Shown here: positions 28,924 to 39,545 of the stretch, in pieces
How the letters are laid out: the number at the start of each line of letters is the position of its first letter
Position numbering within the stretch: position 1 is the first letter of the stretch
Source: Nocardioides aurantiacus
GTDB taxonomy: Bacteria > Actinomycetota > Actinomycetes > Propionibacteriales > Nocardioidaceae
DNA: 64,000 bases
NCBI RefSeq assembly: GCF_003752505.1
Contig: NZ_RKHO01000001.1
Location: 682,001-746,000, forward strand
Reading direction: 5' to 3'
Notes under the pieces: model-generated
What the model was told of the DNA's origin: nothing
The model's database searches: none
What the model saw: only the letters and a program-made list of their open reading frames with translations
Made by a program: the position numbers and the translations under genes

Positions 28924-29703
28924 ATGGCCCTGCACACCACCACGGTCGGTGGCGACCACAGTGGCTCCCTGCTCGTCTTCTGCCACGGCCTGTTCGGCCA
29001 GGGGCGCAACTGGACCGGGGTCGCGAAGGCCCTGTCCGACGAGCACCGGTCGCTGCTCGTCGACCTGCCCCACCACGGCCGGTCGTCGTGGCCCGAGCGG
29101 GTGGACTACCTCGACCTGGCCGACCAGGTCGCCGCGGCGCTGCCGACCGACGAGCCGGTGACGTTGGTCGGCCACTCGATGGGCGGCAAGGTCGCGATGG
29201 TGCTCGCGGTGCGCCACCCCGAGCTGGTCGCGCGGCTGGTCGTCGTCGACGTCGCGCCGGTCGACTACGGCGGGAGCACCGAGTTCGCGGCGTACGTCGA
29301 GGCGATGCGGGGTCTCGACCTCGCCGCGGTGCATCGCCGCAGCGACGCCGAGGAGGCGCTGTCGGACGCCGTCCCGTCGCGGACCGTGCGCGACTTCCTG
29401 CTGCAGAACCTGCGCCGCGACGGCGAGTCGTGGCGCTGGCAGGTCGACCTCGAGGGCCTGGGCTCCAGCCTCGCCACCATCAGCGGGTGGCCCGGGGACC
29501 GTCTCGCCGGGCTGACCTACGACGGCCCGGTGCTGTGGGTCGCGGGTGCGGAGTCGCGCTACGTGCAGCCCGCGCACGTCGAGGCCATGGCGGCGCTGTT
29601 CCCGCACCACCGCCGGCTGACCGTCAAGGGCGCCGGCCATTGGGTGCACTCGGAGAAGCCCGAGGTGTTCGTCGAGGTGCTGCGACGGTTCACCGCCCCC
29701 TGA
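28924..29703 (+). CDS. Alpha/beta-hydrolase, YbfF/ABHD11-like esterase
   Basis: A 259-residue alpha/beta-hydrolase. The oxyanion region is VFCHGLFGQGRNWTGVAKAL. The nucleophile elbow GHSMGGKVAMVLA provides the catalytic serine. The catalytic histidine is in GAGHWVHSEKPE; an acidic residue in the 210s would complete the triad. PHHGRSSW after the first strand is typical of YbfF-type acyl-ester or acyl-CoA thioesterases. There is no signal peptide, so it acts in the cytoplasm. The substrate is unknown. A perfect 19-bp hairpin follows the stop. Confidence 0.85.
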   Translation: MALHTTTVGGDHSGSLLVFCHGLFGQGRNWTGVAKALSDEHRSLLVDLPHHGRSSWPERVDYLDLADQVAAALPTDEPVTLVGHSMGGKVAMVLAVRHPELVARLVVVDVAPVDYGGSTEFAAYVEAMRGLDLAAVHRRSDAEEALSDAVPSRTVRDFLLQNLRRDGESWRWQVDLEGLGSSLATISGWPGDRLAGLTYDGPVLWVAGAESRYVQPAHVEAMAALFPHHRRLTVKGAGHWVHSEKPEVFVEVLRRFTAP

Positions 29704-29710
29704 ACGGACG

Positions 29711-29752
29711 CGACGAGGGCCCGCACACCGTGAGGTGTGCGGGCCCTCGTCG
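29711..29752. terminator. Bidirectional terminator between convergent genes
   Basis: A perfect 19-bp stem, 29711-29729 pairing with 29734-29752, closed by a GTGA tetraloop. The arms begin CGACGAGGGCCC and end GGGCCCTCGTCG. It lies between the convergent hydrolase and coiled-coil genes and can serve both. Confidence 0.88.
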
Positions 29753-29765
29753 TGGGCGGGGCGCC

Positions 29766-31088
29766 TCAGTCGTCGGAGCCGAACCCGGCCACCACGTCGC
29801 GCAGCTGCGCGAGCTGGGAGGTGATCGAGTCGCGACGCCGGGCCAGGCGGTCGACCTCGGCCTGCAGCGCCTGCAGCTCCCGCTCGGAGTCGGCGTGGCC
29901 ACTGTTGCGCAGCGCCTCGGCCTGCTTCTTGGCGGCGTTGACGATCTGCTCGGCCTCGCGGCGCGACCGGCTGACGTGCTGCTCGGCCTCGAGGGCGGCC
30001 TGCTCGCGCGCGGCCTCGGCGGCCTCGGTGGCCTCGCGGGCCCGCTTCTGCGCGGCGTCGGCGGCGTCCTGCGCGTCGGTGACCAGGCGCTGGGTCTCGG
30101 CCCGGGCGAGGTCGTGGTTGTCCGCGGCCTCGCGGGTCAGCCGCTCCTGCTCGACGGCCAGGGTGCGGCGCGCCTCCTGCACCTCGCGCTCGGCGGCGGC
30201 ACGGGCGGCCTCCGCGTCGCGGGCGGCGCTGATGCGCAGCGCGTTGGTCTCCTGCTCGGCGGCGAGGCGGTGCTGCTCGGCCTCACGCTTGGCCCCGGAG
30301 AGGCGCTCGTCGGCCTCGGCGAGCGCGCGGGCGCGGTGGGCCTCGATGTCGGCGGTGGCGCGGTTGCGGGTCTCCTCGAGCTCGCGCGTCTGCACCAGGC
30401 GCATGTCCTCGGCGTCGGCCTCGGCCTCGGACTTCACCGCCGCGGCGTCGCGCTGGGCCTGCTGGCGGATCTGCTGGGCCTGCGCGTTGGCCTCGTCGAG
30501 CACCTCAGCGGCCTGCTCCTCGGCGAGGCGCAGCATCTCGTTGGCGCGGGCACCGAGACCGGCGTACGTCGGGTTCTCGTTCTCCTCGACCCGGGTGCGC
30601 AGCGAGTCGAGCTCGGAGGTCAGCGACTGCAGCCGGTCCTGGGCCTCGGACAGGCTGGCGGCGAGGCCGGCCTTCTCGGCGGTGGCGGTGCGCACGAAGC
30701 TGTCGACGGCCGCGGTGTCGTAGCCACCACGACGCACGGTCGGCAGCTGCGGGGCCTGGGTGCTCGTCTGCGGCCGGGCGGCCGCGGGACGTGCGGGGGC
30801 CGACGGGCGGTCCTCGGAGCGCGGCTGCTCGGTGCGCTCGGGACGCTGCTGGCCCTGGCCGCCCTGGGCCCGCGGGGCCTGCTCGCGCGGCTGCTGGCGC
30901 TGCGTCGGGGCCTGCGGTCGGGACTGGGTGCGGGTGGCCGACGTGCTGCCCGTGGCGCCGCTGCCGGAGCCCGTGGCGGGGGCCTCGGAGGGGGCCTCGT
31001 CGACGACCGGCACGACCTGGGTCGCCTCGTCGTCCCGCTCGCCGGGCTCGGGGTCGCGGTCGAAGATGGACAGGCCCTGGTTGCTCAT
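29766..31088 (-). CDS. DivIVA-like / FilP-like coiled-coil protein
   Basis: A 440-residue cytoskeletal-type protein. Residues 1-125 are disordered and rich in Q, P, R and S. A short DivIVA-like motif follows, VRRGGYDTAAVDSFVRTATAEKAG, then a coiled coil rich in A, E, R and Q runs to the C-terminus. The RGYDxxxVD motif opens streptomycete FilP and related polar-growth proteins. In S. coelicolor filP and scy lie beside mce, a thiolase and meaB, all present here 5-8 kb away. A GAGGAA ribosome site precedes ATG 31088. Localisation at poles or septum is inferred. Confidence 0.82.
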   Translation of the reverse strand: MSNQGLSIFDRDPEPGERDDEATQVVPVVDEAPSEAPATGSGSGATGSTSATRTQSRPQAPTQRQQPREQAPRAQGGQGQQRPERTEQPRSEDRPSAPARPAAARPQTSTQAPQLPTVRRGGYDTAAVDSFVRTATAEKAGLAASLSEAQDRLQSLTSELDSLRTRVEENENPTYAGLGARANEMLRLAEEQAAEVLDEANAQAQQIRQQAQRDAAAVKSEAEADAEDMRLVQTRELEETRNRATADIEAHRARALAEADERLSGAKREAEQHRLAAEQETNALRISAARDAEAARAAAEREVQEARRTLAVEQERLTREAADNHDLARAETQRLVTDAQDAADAAQKRAREATEAAEAAREQAALEAEQHVSRSRREAEQIVNAAKKQAEALRNSGHADSERELQALQAEVDRLARRRDSITSQLAQLRDVVAGFGSDD

Positions 31089-31177
31089 GGAAGTTCCTCT
31101 ATCCCCTGTGTGGTGACCGACGGCGACGGTGCGACCGGGGGGACCGGTGTCCGCCGTACGCCGCCCAGTGTCACCCA

Positions 31178-31199
31178 CCACGTGCCGCGAAGCACGTGG
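31178..31199. promoter_or_regulatory. Inverted repeat upstream of the coiled-coil gene
   Basis: CCACGTGC and GCACGTGG form a perfect 8-base inverted repeat around CGCGAA, 90 bases before the start of the minus-strand coiled-coil gene. Each arm contains CACGTG. It could be an operator or an RNA hairpin in the leader. Confidence 0.45.
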
Positions 31200-31240
31200 G
31201 CCACGCGCCGACGCGCCGGAGAAACGCACATCGGGGACAC

Positions 31241-31284
31241 GACTGGGGCTGGTGGGTCCCCTGGGGAACCCACCAGCCCCGGTC
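31241..31284 (-). terminator. Terminator of the crotonyl-CoA carboxylase/reductase gene
   Basis: A 17-bp stem (31241-31257 with 31268-31284, one T-G wobble; core GGGGCTGGTGGGT / ACCCACCAGCCCC) with a 10-base loop, 21 bases after the ccr stop on the minus strand. Confidence 0.8.
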
Positions 31285-31305
31285 GGGGTCGCGGGGGCGC
31301 TGTGG

Positions 31306-32643
31306 TCAGACCCCGCGGAAGGCGTTGATCTGGGTGAGGTGCTTCGCGCGCAGCTCCTCGTCGCGGACGCCGAGGCCCTCCTCGGGCGCGAGGCACAGCA
31401 CGCCGACCTTGCCCTGGTGCTTGTTGTGGTGCACGTCGAGCGCGGCCTGGCCGACGTCGTCGAGACCGTAGGTGCGCGAGAGCGTCGGGTGGATCATGCC
31501 CTTGGCGATGAGGCGGTTGGCCTCCCACGACTCGCGGTAGTTGGCGAAGTGGGAGCCGATGATGCGCTTGAGGTTCATCCACAGGTAGCGGTTGTCGTAC
31601 TGGTGCATGTAGCCGCTGGTGGAGGCGCAGGTGACGATGGTGCCGCCCTTGCGAGCGGCGTACACGCTGGCACCGAAGGTCTCGCGACCCGGGTGCTCGA
31701 AGACGATGTCGACGTCCTCGCCGCCGGTCAGGGCCCGGATGTCGCCGCCGAAGCGGCGCCACTCCTTCTGGTCCTGGGTGTGCTCGTCCTTCCAGAAGGC
31801 ATAGCCCGCCTCGGAGCGGTTGATGATCAGCTCCGCGCCCATCTTGCGGCAGATCTCGGCCTTCTCGTCGCTGGAGACCACGCAGACGGGGACGGCGCCG
31901 CCGTTGAGGGCGTACTGCGTCGCGAAGCCGCCCAGGCCGCCGCTGGCGCCCCAGATCAGCACGTTGTCGCCCTGCTTCATGCCGGCGCCGTTGCGGCTCA
32001 CCAGCTGGCGGTACGCCGTGGAGTTGACCAGGCCGGGGGAGGCGGCCTCCTCCCAGGTGAGGTGGTCGGGCTTGGGCATCAGCTGGTTGGACTTCACCAG
32101 CGCGAGCTCGGCCAGGCCGCCGAAGTTGGTCTCGAAGCCCCAGATCCGCTGCTCGGGGTCCATCATCGTGTCGCCGTGGCCGTCGGGGCTCTCCAGCTCG
32201 ACCGAGAGGCAGTGGGCCACGACCTCGTCACCGGGCTTCCAGGAGTGGACGCCGAGGCCGGTCTTGAGCACGACGCCGGCGAGGTCGGAGCCGACCACGT
32301 GGTAGGGCAGGTCGTGGCGCTTGGACAGCGGCGAGACGCGGCCGTAGCGCTCCAGGAAGCCGAAGGTCGAGACGGGCTCGAAGATCGAGGTCCAGACGGT
32401 GTTGTAGTTGATGGCGCTGGCCATCACCGCGACGATCGCCTCGCCCGGGCCGAGCTCGGGGAGGTCCACCTCGTCGATGTGCAGCGACTTGCGGGGGTCC
32501 TTGTCCCGGCTGGCCACGCCCTCGAACATCTCGACCTCGTCCTTGCGCACGGTGGCGCCGCGGTAGGAGGCAGGGAGTTCCAGGGCGGCGTAGTCCTCCG
32601 GGGAGGTGTCACCGGCCAGGATGGCGTCGAGGATCTGCTGCAC
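31306..32643 (-). CDS. ccr: Crotonyl-CoA carboxylase/reductase
   Basis: A 445-residue member of the medium-chain dehydrogenase/reductase family that reductively carboxylates crotonyl-CoA to (2S)-ethylmalonyl-CoA with NADPH and CO2. Diagnostic stretches are SAINYNTVWTSIFEP, the NADPH loop IWGASGGLGGFATQYAL, and the long, Ccr-specific EHPGRETFGASVYAARKGG and GSHFANYRESWEANRLI. Ordinary quinone or enoyl reductases of this fold are about 100 residues shorter. It starts with GTG behind an AGGAG ribosome site. It is the defining enzyme of the ethylmalonyl-CoA pathway and also supplies ethylmalonyl-CoA for polyketides. Confidence 0.94.
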   Translation of the reverse strand: MQQILDAILAGDTSPEDYAALELPASYRGATVRKDEVEMFEGVASRDKDPRKSLHIDEVDLPELGPGEAIVAVMASAINYNTVWTSIFEPVSTFGFLERYGRVSPLSKRHDLPYHVVGSDLAGVVLKTGLGVHSWKPGDEVVAHCLSVELESPDGHGDTMMDPEQRIWGFETNFGGLAELALVKSNQLMPKPDHLTWEEAASPGLVNSTAYRQLVSRNGAGMKQGDNVLIWGASGGLGGFATQYALNGGAVPVCVVSSDEKAEICRKMGAELIINRSEAGYAFWKDEHTQDQKEWRRFGGDIRALTGGEDVDIVFEHPGRETFGASVYAARKGGTIVTCASTSGYMHQYDNRYLWMNLKRIIGSHFANYRESWEANRLIAKGMIHPTLSRTYGLDDVGQAALDVHHNKHQGKVGVLCLAPEEGLGVRDEELRAKHLTQINAFRGV

Positions 32644-32785
32644 GGTCGTCGGCTCCTAGGGGCTGGGCGATCGGGGCGTTGGGTCGATCAGGTGGCCCGA
32701 CATTAACGACCGGTAACCTCGGTGTCCCCCGACTGTGGCACTCGTCTCAGTCCCCCCGGAACGGTGCCGCTCCGCGACGGACCGG

Positions 32786-33733
32786 CTAGGGGAAGCGCGC
32801 GAACCAGCGCAGCGACAGCCCCGCCGCCACCAGCCCGAGCAGCAGCCCCAGGACCGCCAGCCAGCGGGTCAGCTCGACGTCCTCGGCGCGGAAGCCGATC
32901 GAGGAGCGGATGTCGTCGTAGACCTCGGCCAGCTCGTCCCCGGAGCGTGCGGTGTACGCCGTCCCACCGGTGTCGGTGGCGAGCGTGGCGAGCGTGGCCT
33001 CGTCGACCGGCACCGGCACCAGCTGGCCCTCGGCCATGACCGTGCCCTCGGCGGTGCCGTAGGCGATGGTGGAGACGGGCACCCCGGCCGCGGTGGCGGC
33101 CTCGGCGGCCTGCGCGGGGGTGCGGCCGACGGTGTTGGTGCCGTCTGAGAGCAGCACGACGTGGGCCGGGACCTGCTCCTCGCCGTTGCGCTCGGCCATC
33201 CGCGCGACCTGGTCGAGGGAGGTGAACACGCCTTCGCCGATCGCGGTGCGGGTGTCCAGGTCGAGGTCCTCCAGGGCCTCGACGGCCGCCGCGCGGTCGG
33301 CGGTCGGCGGTGCCGCGACCGTGACGTTGCCGGAGAACGTCACGACGCCCACGTTGAAGCCCTCGGGCAGCCCCTCGACGAACTCCACCGCGGCGTCCTG
33401 GGCCGCCTCGAGCCGGTTGGGCTCGACGTCGGTGGCCTCCATGGACAGCGAGACGTCCACGGTCACGATCACGGTGGCGTTCTCCCGGGGCACCTGCAGC
33501 TCGGCCTGCGGGCGGCCCGCGGCGAGGCCCAGGGAGGCCAGCGCGAGCAGCAGCAGCGCGGCCGGCAGGTGGCGCCGCCAGCGGGGTCGGCGGGGGACCA
33601 GCCGCTCCAGCATCGGCAGCGAGGCGAACCGCACGGCGTACGACGACTGCCGCCGGCGCTGCAGCACGTAGACGACGGCGAGGGCGACGACCGGCAGCAG
33701 CGTGAGCAGCCACCACGGGCTCAGGAAGGTCAT
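32786..33733 (-). CDS. VWA-domain membrane protein (BatA-like)
   Basis: A 315-residue protein with two N-terminal membrane helices (about residues 7-24 and 55-73), a periplasm-type von Willebrand A domain and a C-terminal helix (WLAVLGLLLGLVAAGLSLRW). The MIDAS metal site is D93-V-S95-L-S97, with VVLLSDGTNTVG as a later metal loop. It is the last gene of a MoxR-DUF58-VWA operon, translationally coupled to DUF58 (ATGA). Such systems are thought to act as metal-dependent chaperones or assembly factors at the envelope; the client is unknown. Confidence 0.88.
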   Translation of the reverse strand: MTFLSPWWLLTLLPVVALAVVYVLQRRRQSSYAVRFASLPMLERLVPRRPRWRRHLPAALLLLALASLGLAAGRPQAELQVPRENATVIVTVDVSLSMEATDVEPNRLEAAQDAAVEFVEGLPEGFNVGVVTFSGNVTVAAPPTADRAAAVEALEDLDLDTRTAIGEGVFTSLDQVARMAERNGEEQVPAHVVLLSDGTNTVGRTPAQAAEAATAAGVPVSTIAYGTAEGTVMAEGQLVPVPVDEATLATLATDTGGTAYTARSGDELAEVYDDIRSSIGFRAEDVELTRWLAVLGLLLGLVAAGLSLRWFARFP

Positions 33734-34754
33734 CGGGGGCTCCTCGCGGCGCGGCGCCCCGCGCGCTGCGGGGTGCGGCGGCCCACGACGTGGCGGGCGA
33801 GGTCGTCGACCCAGTCGCGGTCGGTGCGCAGCACCAGGTGGCCGGCCCCGGCGGCGCGGACGGCCGCGGCGACGCCCGCGCGGTGGGCGGCGGCCAGCTC
33901 GGCGTACTCGTGGCGCAGGCGGGCCGAGGAGGTCCACACCTCGCAGCGGTGCCCGGTCTCGGGATCGACGAGCACGACCGGCCCGACGTCGGGGAGCGTC
34001 AGCTCGCGGGGGTCGACGACCTCGACCACCAGGACCTCGTGGCGCTGCGCCAGCCGGCGCATCGGCCGCTCCCAGGGGTAGGGCCGCTCGGTGCGGCCGT
34101 CGGGCTCGACGAAGTCGGTGACCACCACGCGGACCCCGGGTCGGCGGTGCCGCGCGCCGAGCGCGTCCAGGGCGCCGGCCAGGTCGAGGGTCGAGGGGAG
34201 CGCCGCGTCGGTGGGGGTGCGTCCCGTCGAGGACCCGGCCTGCCCGGGCGAGGCGGGCAACCGGGACAGGGCCTGCATCGCGGCGGTGCGCGGGGGCAGC
34301 GGTGCCGTCCAGGCCATCCCCTCGGGACGCAGGTGGGCGACGCCGAGCCGGTTGCCCGGACCGGCGCTGAGCAGCCCCAGCGCGCCGGTGACCCAGGTGG
34401 CGAGGTCGCCCTTCTCCAGGTCGGTGGTGCCGAAGTCCATGCTCGCGGTCTCGTCGACGAGCACCCAGGTCTCGCGCTCGTGCTCGGCCACGGTGCGCCA
34501 CACGTGGGGCTCGGAGCTGCGGGCGGTGACGTTCCAGTCGATCCGGCGCACGTCGTCCTCACCGGGGCGGTAGCGCGTCACCTCCTCGGGCTCGCTGCCC
34601 GGGCCCAGTCGCAGCCCGGCCTCGTCGCCGTGCAGCAGACCGCCGAGGCGACGCCGGACGCGCAGGTCCAGCGAGGCGAAGGCGCGGGCGGTCTCCGAGA
34701 GCGGCGCGGAGGCGCGACGGCTCCCGCCACCCGGGGGGGCGCCGGTCGGCGGCC

Positions 34755-34758
<4 letters not shown>
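33730..34758 (-). CDS. DUF58-domain protein
   Basis: A 342-residue soluble protein whose central DUF58 segment contains VTRYRPGEDDVRRIDWNVTAR followed by a VWA-like fold with VLVDETASMDFG, a degenerate metal site. It lacks the usual N-terminal membrane helices of many DUF58 proteins. It sits between a MoxR ATPase and a VWA membrane protein and overlaps both by four bases (GTGA and ATGA), so the three are made together. It probably links the ATPase to the membrane partner. Confidence 0.87.
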
Positions 34759-35792
<1,034 letters not shown>

Positions 35793-35836
35793 CGGCCCAT
35801 CATGGCGCGGCGGCGGTGAGGGCGTCGCCGACCGGG

Positions 35837-36286
35837 CTAGTGCGTCCCGGCCGCGGGCTCGACCAGCTCGACCAGGACGCCGCCCGCGTCCTTGGGGTGG
35901 ACGAAGTTGATGCGCGACCCGGCGGTGCCGCGACGGGGGGCGTCGTACAGCAGACGCAGGCCGCGCTCGCGCAGCACCGCGGAGACCTGCTCGACGTCGT
36001 CGACGCGGTAGGCGAGCTGCTGCAGGCCCGGCCCGGACCGGTCGAGGAACTTCGCGATCGTCGACTCCGGCGACAGCGGCGCCAGCAGCTGGATGCAGGA
36101 GCCGGAGTCGCCGACGCCGACCATCGCCTCGCGCACGCCCTGCTCCTCGTTGGTCTCCTCGTGCAGCACGACCATGCCGAACTTGTCGCGGTACTCCGCG
36201 ATCGCGACGTCGAGGTCGGGCACCGCGATGCCCACGTGGTCGATCGCGGTGAACAGGTGGGTCGGCAGGGCGGGTGCGTCGGTCAT
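35837..36286 (-). CDS. mce: Methylmalonyl-CoA/ethylmalonyl-CoA epimerase
   Basis: A 149-residue VOC-fold protein with two glyoxalase-like repeats. [21 protein letters not shown] supplies the first metal histidine, IQLLAPL and [10 protein letters not shown] later ligands, and [16 protein letters not shown] closes the fold with the last glutamate. It interconverts the R and S forms of methylmalonyl-CoA, and its relatives also act on ethylmalonyl-CoA, the form MeaA needs. A CACACT -10-like element (plus-strand AGTGTG, 36294-36299) ends seven bases before the ATG. It is divergent from the thiolase gene. Confidence 0.92.
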   Translation of the reverse strand: MTDAPALPTHLFTAIDHVGIAVPDLDVAIAEYRDKFGMVVLHEETNEEQGVREAMVGVGDSGSCIQLLAPLSPESTIAKFLDRSGPGLQQLAYRVDDVEQVSAVLRERGLRLLYDAPRRGTAGSRINFVHPKDAGGVLVELVEPAAGTH

Positions 36287-36434
36287 GCCGGTCAGTGTGG
36301 GACGCCGCCGCGCGGGGCGTCGACCCGGTGTGACGTGTCCGACATCCGTGGTCCGCATCCACCCCTGCTGCTCGTCGGTGATCGCGGTTACGGTGGCCAG
36401 CAGTCGCAGTCCCGTTCCTCCAGGAGGCCCCGCC

Positions 36435-37625
36435 ATGTCCGCATCCGTCATCGTCGCCGGTGCTCGCACCCCGATCGGACGCCTGCTCGGCGGGCTCAAG
36501 GGCCTCTCGGCGGCCGAGCTCGGCGGCGTCGCCATCAAGGGCGCGCTCGAGAAGGCCGGCGTCTCCGGCGACCAGGTCGACTACCTGATCATGGGCCAGG
36601 TCATCCAGGCCGGCGCGGGCCAGAACCCCGCCCGCACCGCGGGCATCGCGGCGGGCCTGCCGATGTCGCTGCCCTCCATCACCATCAACAAGGTCTGCCT
36701 CTCCGGCGTCAACGCCATCGCCACGGCCGACGCGCTGATCCGCTCCGGCCAGCACGAGATCGTCGTGGCCGGCGGCATGGAGTCGATGACCAACGCCCCG
36801 CACCTGCTGCCCAAGTCCCGCGAGGGCTTCAAGTACGGCGACGTCGCGCTGGTCGACTCGATGGCCTACGACGCGCTCTACGACCAGACCACCCAGCAGG
36901 CGATGGGACTGCTCACCGAGGAGTGCAACGGCGCCGACGCCAACCTGACCCGCGAGGAGCAGGACGAGTTCGCGGCCCAGAGCCACCAGAAGGCGGCCGC
37001 GGCCTGGAAGAACGGCCTCTTCGACGACGAGGTCGTCCCCGTGGAGATCCCCCAGCGCAAGGGCGACCCCGTCGTGGTCAGCCAGGACGAGGGCGTGCGC
37101 GGCGACACCACCGCGGAGTCGCTCGGCCGGCTGCGCCCCGCCTTCCGCAAGGACGGCACCATCACCGCCGGCTCGGCCTCGCAGATCTCCGACGGCGCCT
37201 GCGCCGTGGTCGTGATGAGCAAGGCCAAGGCCGAGGAGCTGGGCCTGTCGTGGATCGCGGAGATCGGCGCCCACGCCGAGGTCGCCGGCCCCGACTCCAC
37301 GCTGCAGCTGCAGCCCGCCAACGCCACCGCCAAGGCGCTGGCCAAGGAGGGCCTCTCGGTCGAGGACGTCGACCTCGTGGAGTTCAACGAGGCCTTCGCG
37401 GCCGTCGGCATCGCCTCGGCCCGCGAGCTCGGGATCCCCGACGAGAAGGTCAACGTCAACGGCGGCGCCATCGCGCTCGGCCACCCGGTCGGCATGTCCG
37501 GCGCCCGGATCGTGCTCCACCTCGCCCACGAGCTGCGTCGTCGCGGCGGCGGCACCGGTGTCGCGGCGCTGTGCGGCGGCGGTGGCCAGGGCGACGCCCT
37601 GGTCGTGAAGGTCCCCGCGTCCTGA
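36435..37625 (+). CDS. Acetyl-CoA C-acetyltransferase (acetoacetyl-CoA thiolase)
   Basis: A 396-residue biosynthetic-type thiolase joining two acetyl-CoA to acetoacetyl-CoA. The acyl-enzyme cysteine is C88 in INKVCLSG, the active-site histidine lies in [16 protein letters not shown] and the base cysteine is C380 in [17 protein letters not shown] ribosome site at 36421-36427 precedes the ATG. It forms an operon with meaB one base downstream, the order also known from S. coelicolor (mce, thiolase, meaB). It is the entry step of the ethylmalonyl-CoA route. Confidence 0.94.
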   Translation: MSASVIVAGARTPIGRLLGGLKGLSAAELGGVAIKGALEKAGVSGDQVDYLIMGQVIQAGAGQNPARTAGIAAGLPMSLPSITINKVCLSGVNAIATADALIRSGQHEIVVAGGMESMTNAPHLLPKSREGFKYGDVALVDSMAYDALYDQTTQQAMGLLTEECNGADANLTREEQDEFAAQSHQKAAAAWKNGLFDDEVVPVEIPQRKGDPVVVSQDEGVRGDTTAESLGRLRPAFRKDGTITAGSASQISDGACAVVVMSKAKAEELGLSWIAEIGAHAEVAGPDSTLQLQPANATAKALAKEGLSVEDVDLVEFNEAFAAVGIASARELGIPDEKVNVNGGAIALGHPVGMSGARIVLHLAHELRRRGGGTGVAALCGGGGQGDALVVKVPAS

Positions 37626-37626
37626 C

Positions 37627-38631
37627 GTGGGCAGGCGATCGAGCGGCGACGTCCCGACCCTCGTCGAGAAGGCGAGGTCCGGCGACGCCCGCTCGGTCGC
37701 CCGGCTGATCTCGCTCGTCGAGGACGCCTCGCCGCTGCTGCGCGAGGTGATGGCCGGCCTGGCGCCGTACTCCGGGTCGGCCCGCGGTGACGACGAGCGG
37801 CGCTCCGGCGCCCAGGTGGTCGGCCTGACCGGCTCGCCCGGGGTCGGCAAGTCGACCTCCACCTCCGCCCTGGTCGGCGTGCTGCGCGAGCAGGGCAAGC
37901 GGGTGGGGGTGCTCGCGGTCGACCCCTCCTCGCCGTTCTCCGGTGGCGCCCTCCTGGGCGACCGGGTCCGGATGCAGGACCACGCCCTCGACGGCGGCGT
38001 CTACATCCGCTCGATGGCCTCGCGCGGCCACCTCGGCGGCCTGTCCTGGGCGACGCCGCAGGCGCTGCGGGTGCTCGACGCGGCCGGCTGCGACGTGATC
38101 CTCGTCGAGACCGTCGGCGTCGGGCAGAGCGAGGTCGAGGTCGCCGCGATGGCCGACACCACGCTGGTGCTGCTCTCCCCGGGCATGGGCGACGGCGTCC
38201 AGGCGGCCAAGGCCGGCATCCTCGAGGTGGGCGACGTCTTCGTGATCAACAAGGCCGACCGTGACGGGGCCGACCAGGTGCGTCGCGAGCTGCGCTCGAT
38301 GATCGCGCTCGGCGACCGGCCCGAGGGCGCCTGGCGCCCCCCGATCGTCAAGACCGTGGCGAGCAAGGGCGTCGGCGTCGACGAGGTCGCCGAGGCGATC
38401 GAGCAGCACCGGGTCCACCTCGTGGAGTCCGGCGAGCTGGAGCGCCGCCGGCTGCGTCGGGCCCGCGACGAGATCGAGAGCATCGCGCTGACCGCGCTGC
38501 GCCAGCAGTGGCGCGGCGTCCACGAGAACGCCGCGCTCGACGACCTCGCCGAGGAGGTCGTGCACGGCCGCAGCGACCCCTACGCCGCCGCCGACCTGCT
38601 CCTGGAGAGCCTCGAGGCGGGCGGCTCGTAG
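37627..38631 (+). CDS. meaB: MeaB/ArgK-type GTPase chaperone of a B12-dependent mutase
   Basis: A 334-residue G3E-family GTPase. The P-loop GSPGVGKS is at residues 69-76, the switch region is VGVLAVDPSSPFSGGALLGDR, and the guanine-specificity motif is NKAD. MeaB proteins gate cofactor loading into methylmalonyl-CoA-type mutases and protect them from inactivation. The GTG start is one base after the thiolase stop. Its likely client is MeaA encoded at 18985; no other mutase gene is in the window. Confidence 0.94.
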   Translation: MGRRSSGDVPTLVEKARSGDARSVARLISLVEDASPLLREVMAGLAPYSGSARGDDERRSGAQVVGLTGSPGVGKSTSTSALVGVLREQGKRVGVLAVDPSSPFSGGALLGDRVRMQDHALDGGVYIRSMASRGHLGGLSWATPQALRVLDAAGCDVILVETVGVGQSEVEVAAMADTTLVLLSPGMGDGVQAAKAGILEVGDVFVINKADRDGADQVRRELRSMIALGDRPEGAWRPPIVKTVASKGVGVDEVAEAIEQHRVHLVESGELERRRLRRARDEIESIALTALRQQWRGVHENAALDDLAEEVVHGRSDPYAAADLLLESLEAGGS

Positions 38632-38642
38632 GAGGGGGCTCC

Positions 38643-39545
38643 TCAGCCGGTGACGGCGGCCACGACGCGCTCGACGGCCCTCGGGTCGAACAGGATCGTG
38701 TAGTGGTTGACGTCCTCGACGGTCTCCACCGTCAGGTCGTCCAGCGCGGCGTCGTACAGCTCGACGGCGGCCGCCGGCAACAGGCCCGGGGCCTCGCCGA
38801 ACATGCCGAGCGGGGCCACCAGCAGGGTGGTGGGCACCCGCAGCCGGCCCAGGGCGTCGTCGAGCTCCTCGCCCAGCACGAGCAGGTCGCGCCCGTCGGA
38901 GCGCACCGCGTCCTCGACGGCGCGCGAGCGCACGCCGTCGGCGGTCTCGAGGGCGTCGTAGCGGACGTAGGTCTCGATGTCGGGGCTCCAGTGCGGGCCC
39001 AGCGCCGGGTGCGCCCGGAAGAGGTCGACGTAGGCCTCGGCGTCCTCGTAGGTCTGGCTCAGCCGCGCCAGGGCCGGGCCGAGCGTGGCCGCGAGCAGCT
39101 CGTCGTGGTCGACGCCCTCGGGGACGGGCAGCGGGATGCCGCCGTCGACCAGCACGAGCCGGCGGAAGGGGGTGGGGTCGTCGTCGACGGTCAGCAGCGC
39201 GGCGTACGCCCCCATGGAGTGGCCGAGCAGCACGAGGTCGCCGGTCTCCTCCGGGTCGATCGCCGCGGCGACGTGGGTGAGGTCGTCGGCGTGACGGGTC
39301 AGCCCGGTCGGGCCGGGCAGGTCACGCGACGCGCCGCGGCCGCGCAGGTCGGGCGCGACCAGGGCCCAGTCGTCGGGCAGGGCGCGGGCCACGGCCGGCC
39401 AGGCCCGTGAGGAGGCGGTGATGCCGTGCAGCGCCACCACCGTGCGGTGCGGGGGCGCGTCGGGGTCGCCGTACCGGAACGTCGCCAGGGTGCCGCCCTC
39501 GACCTCGACGGGGAAGGGGACGGGGACGAGGGGGGCGGGGCTCAT
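38643..39545 (-). CDS. Alpha/beta-hydrolase
   Basis: A 300-residue alpha/beta-hydrolase. The oxyanion strand is VVALHGITASSRAWPAVA, the nucleophile elbow is GHSMGAYAALL, and the catalytic histidine is probably in EDVNHYTILFDPRAVERV. PDLRGRGASRDLPGP after strand 4 is typical of epoxide-hydrolase/lactonase-type relatives. There is no signal peptide. It is convergent with meaB, with 11 bases between the stop codons. The substrate is unknown. Confidence 0.83.
   Translation of the reverse strand: MSPAPLVPVPFPVEVEGGTLATFRYGDPDAPPHRTVVALHGITASSRAWPAVARALPDDWALVAPDLRGRGASRDLPGPTGLTRHADDLTHVAAAIDPEETGDLVLLGHSMGAYAALLTVDDDPTPFRRLVLVDGGIPLPVPEGVDHDELLAATLGPALARLSQTYEDAEAYVDLFRAHPALGPHWSPDIETYVRYDALETADGVRSRAVEDAVRSDGRDLLVLGEELDDALGRLRVPTTLLVAPLGMFGEAPGLLPAAAVELYDAALDDLTVETVEDVNHYTILFDPRAVERVVAAVTG

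Noticed and set aside
32696-32716. TTAACGACCGGTAA as an operator upstream of ccr
   Set aside because: Only a few symmetric bases; it could as easily be part of a promoter.
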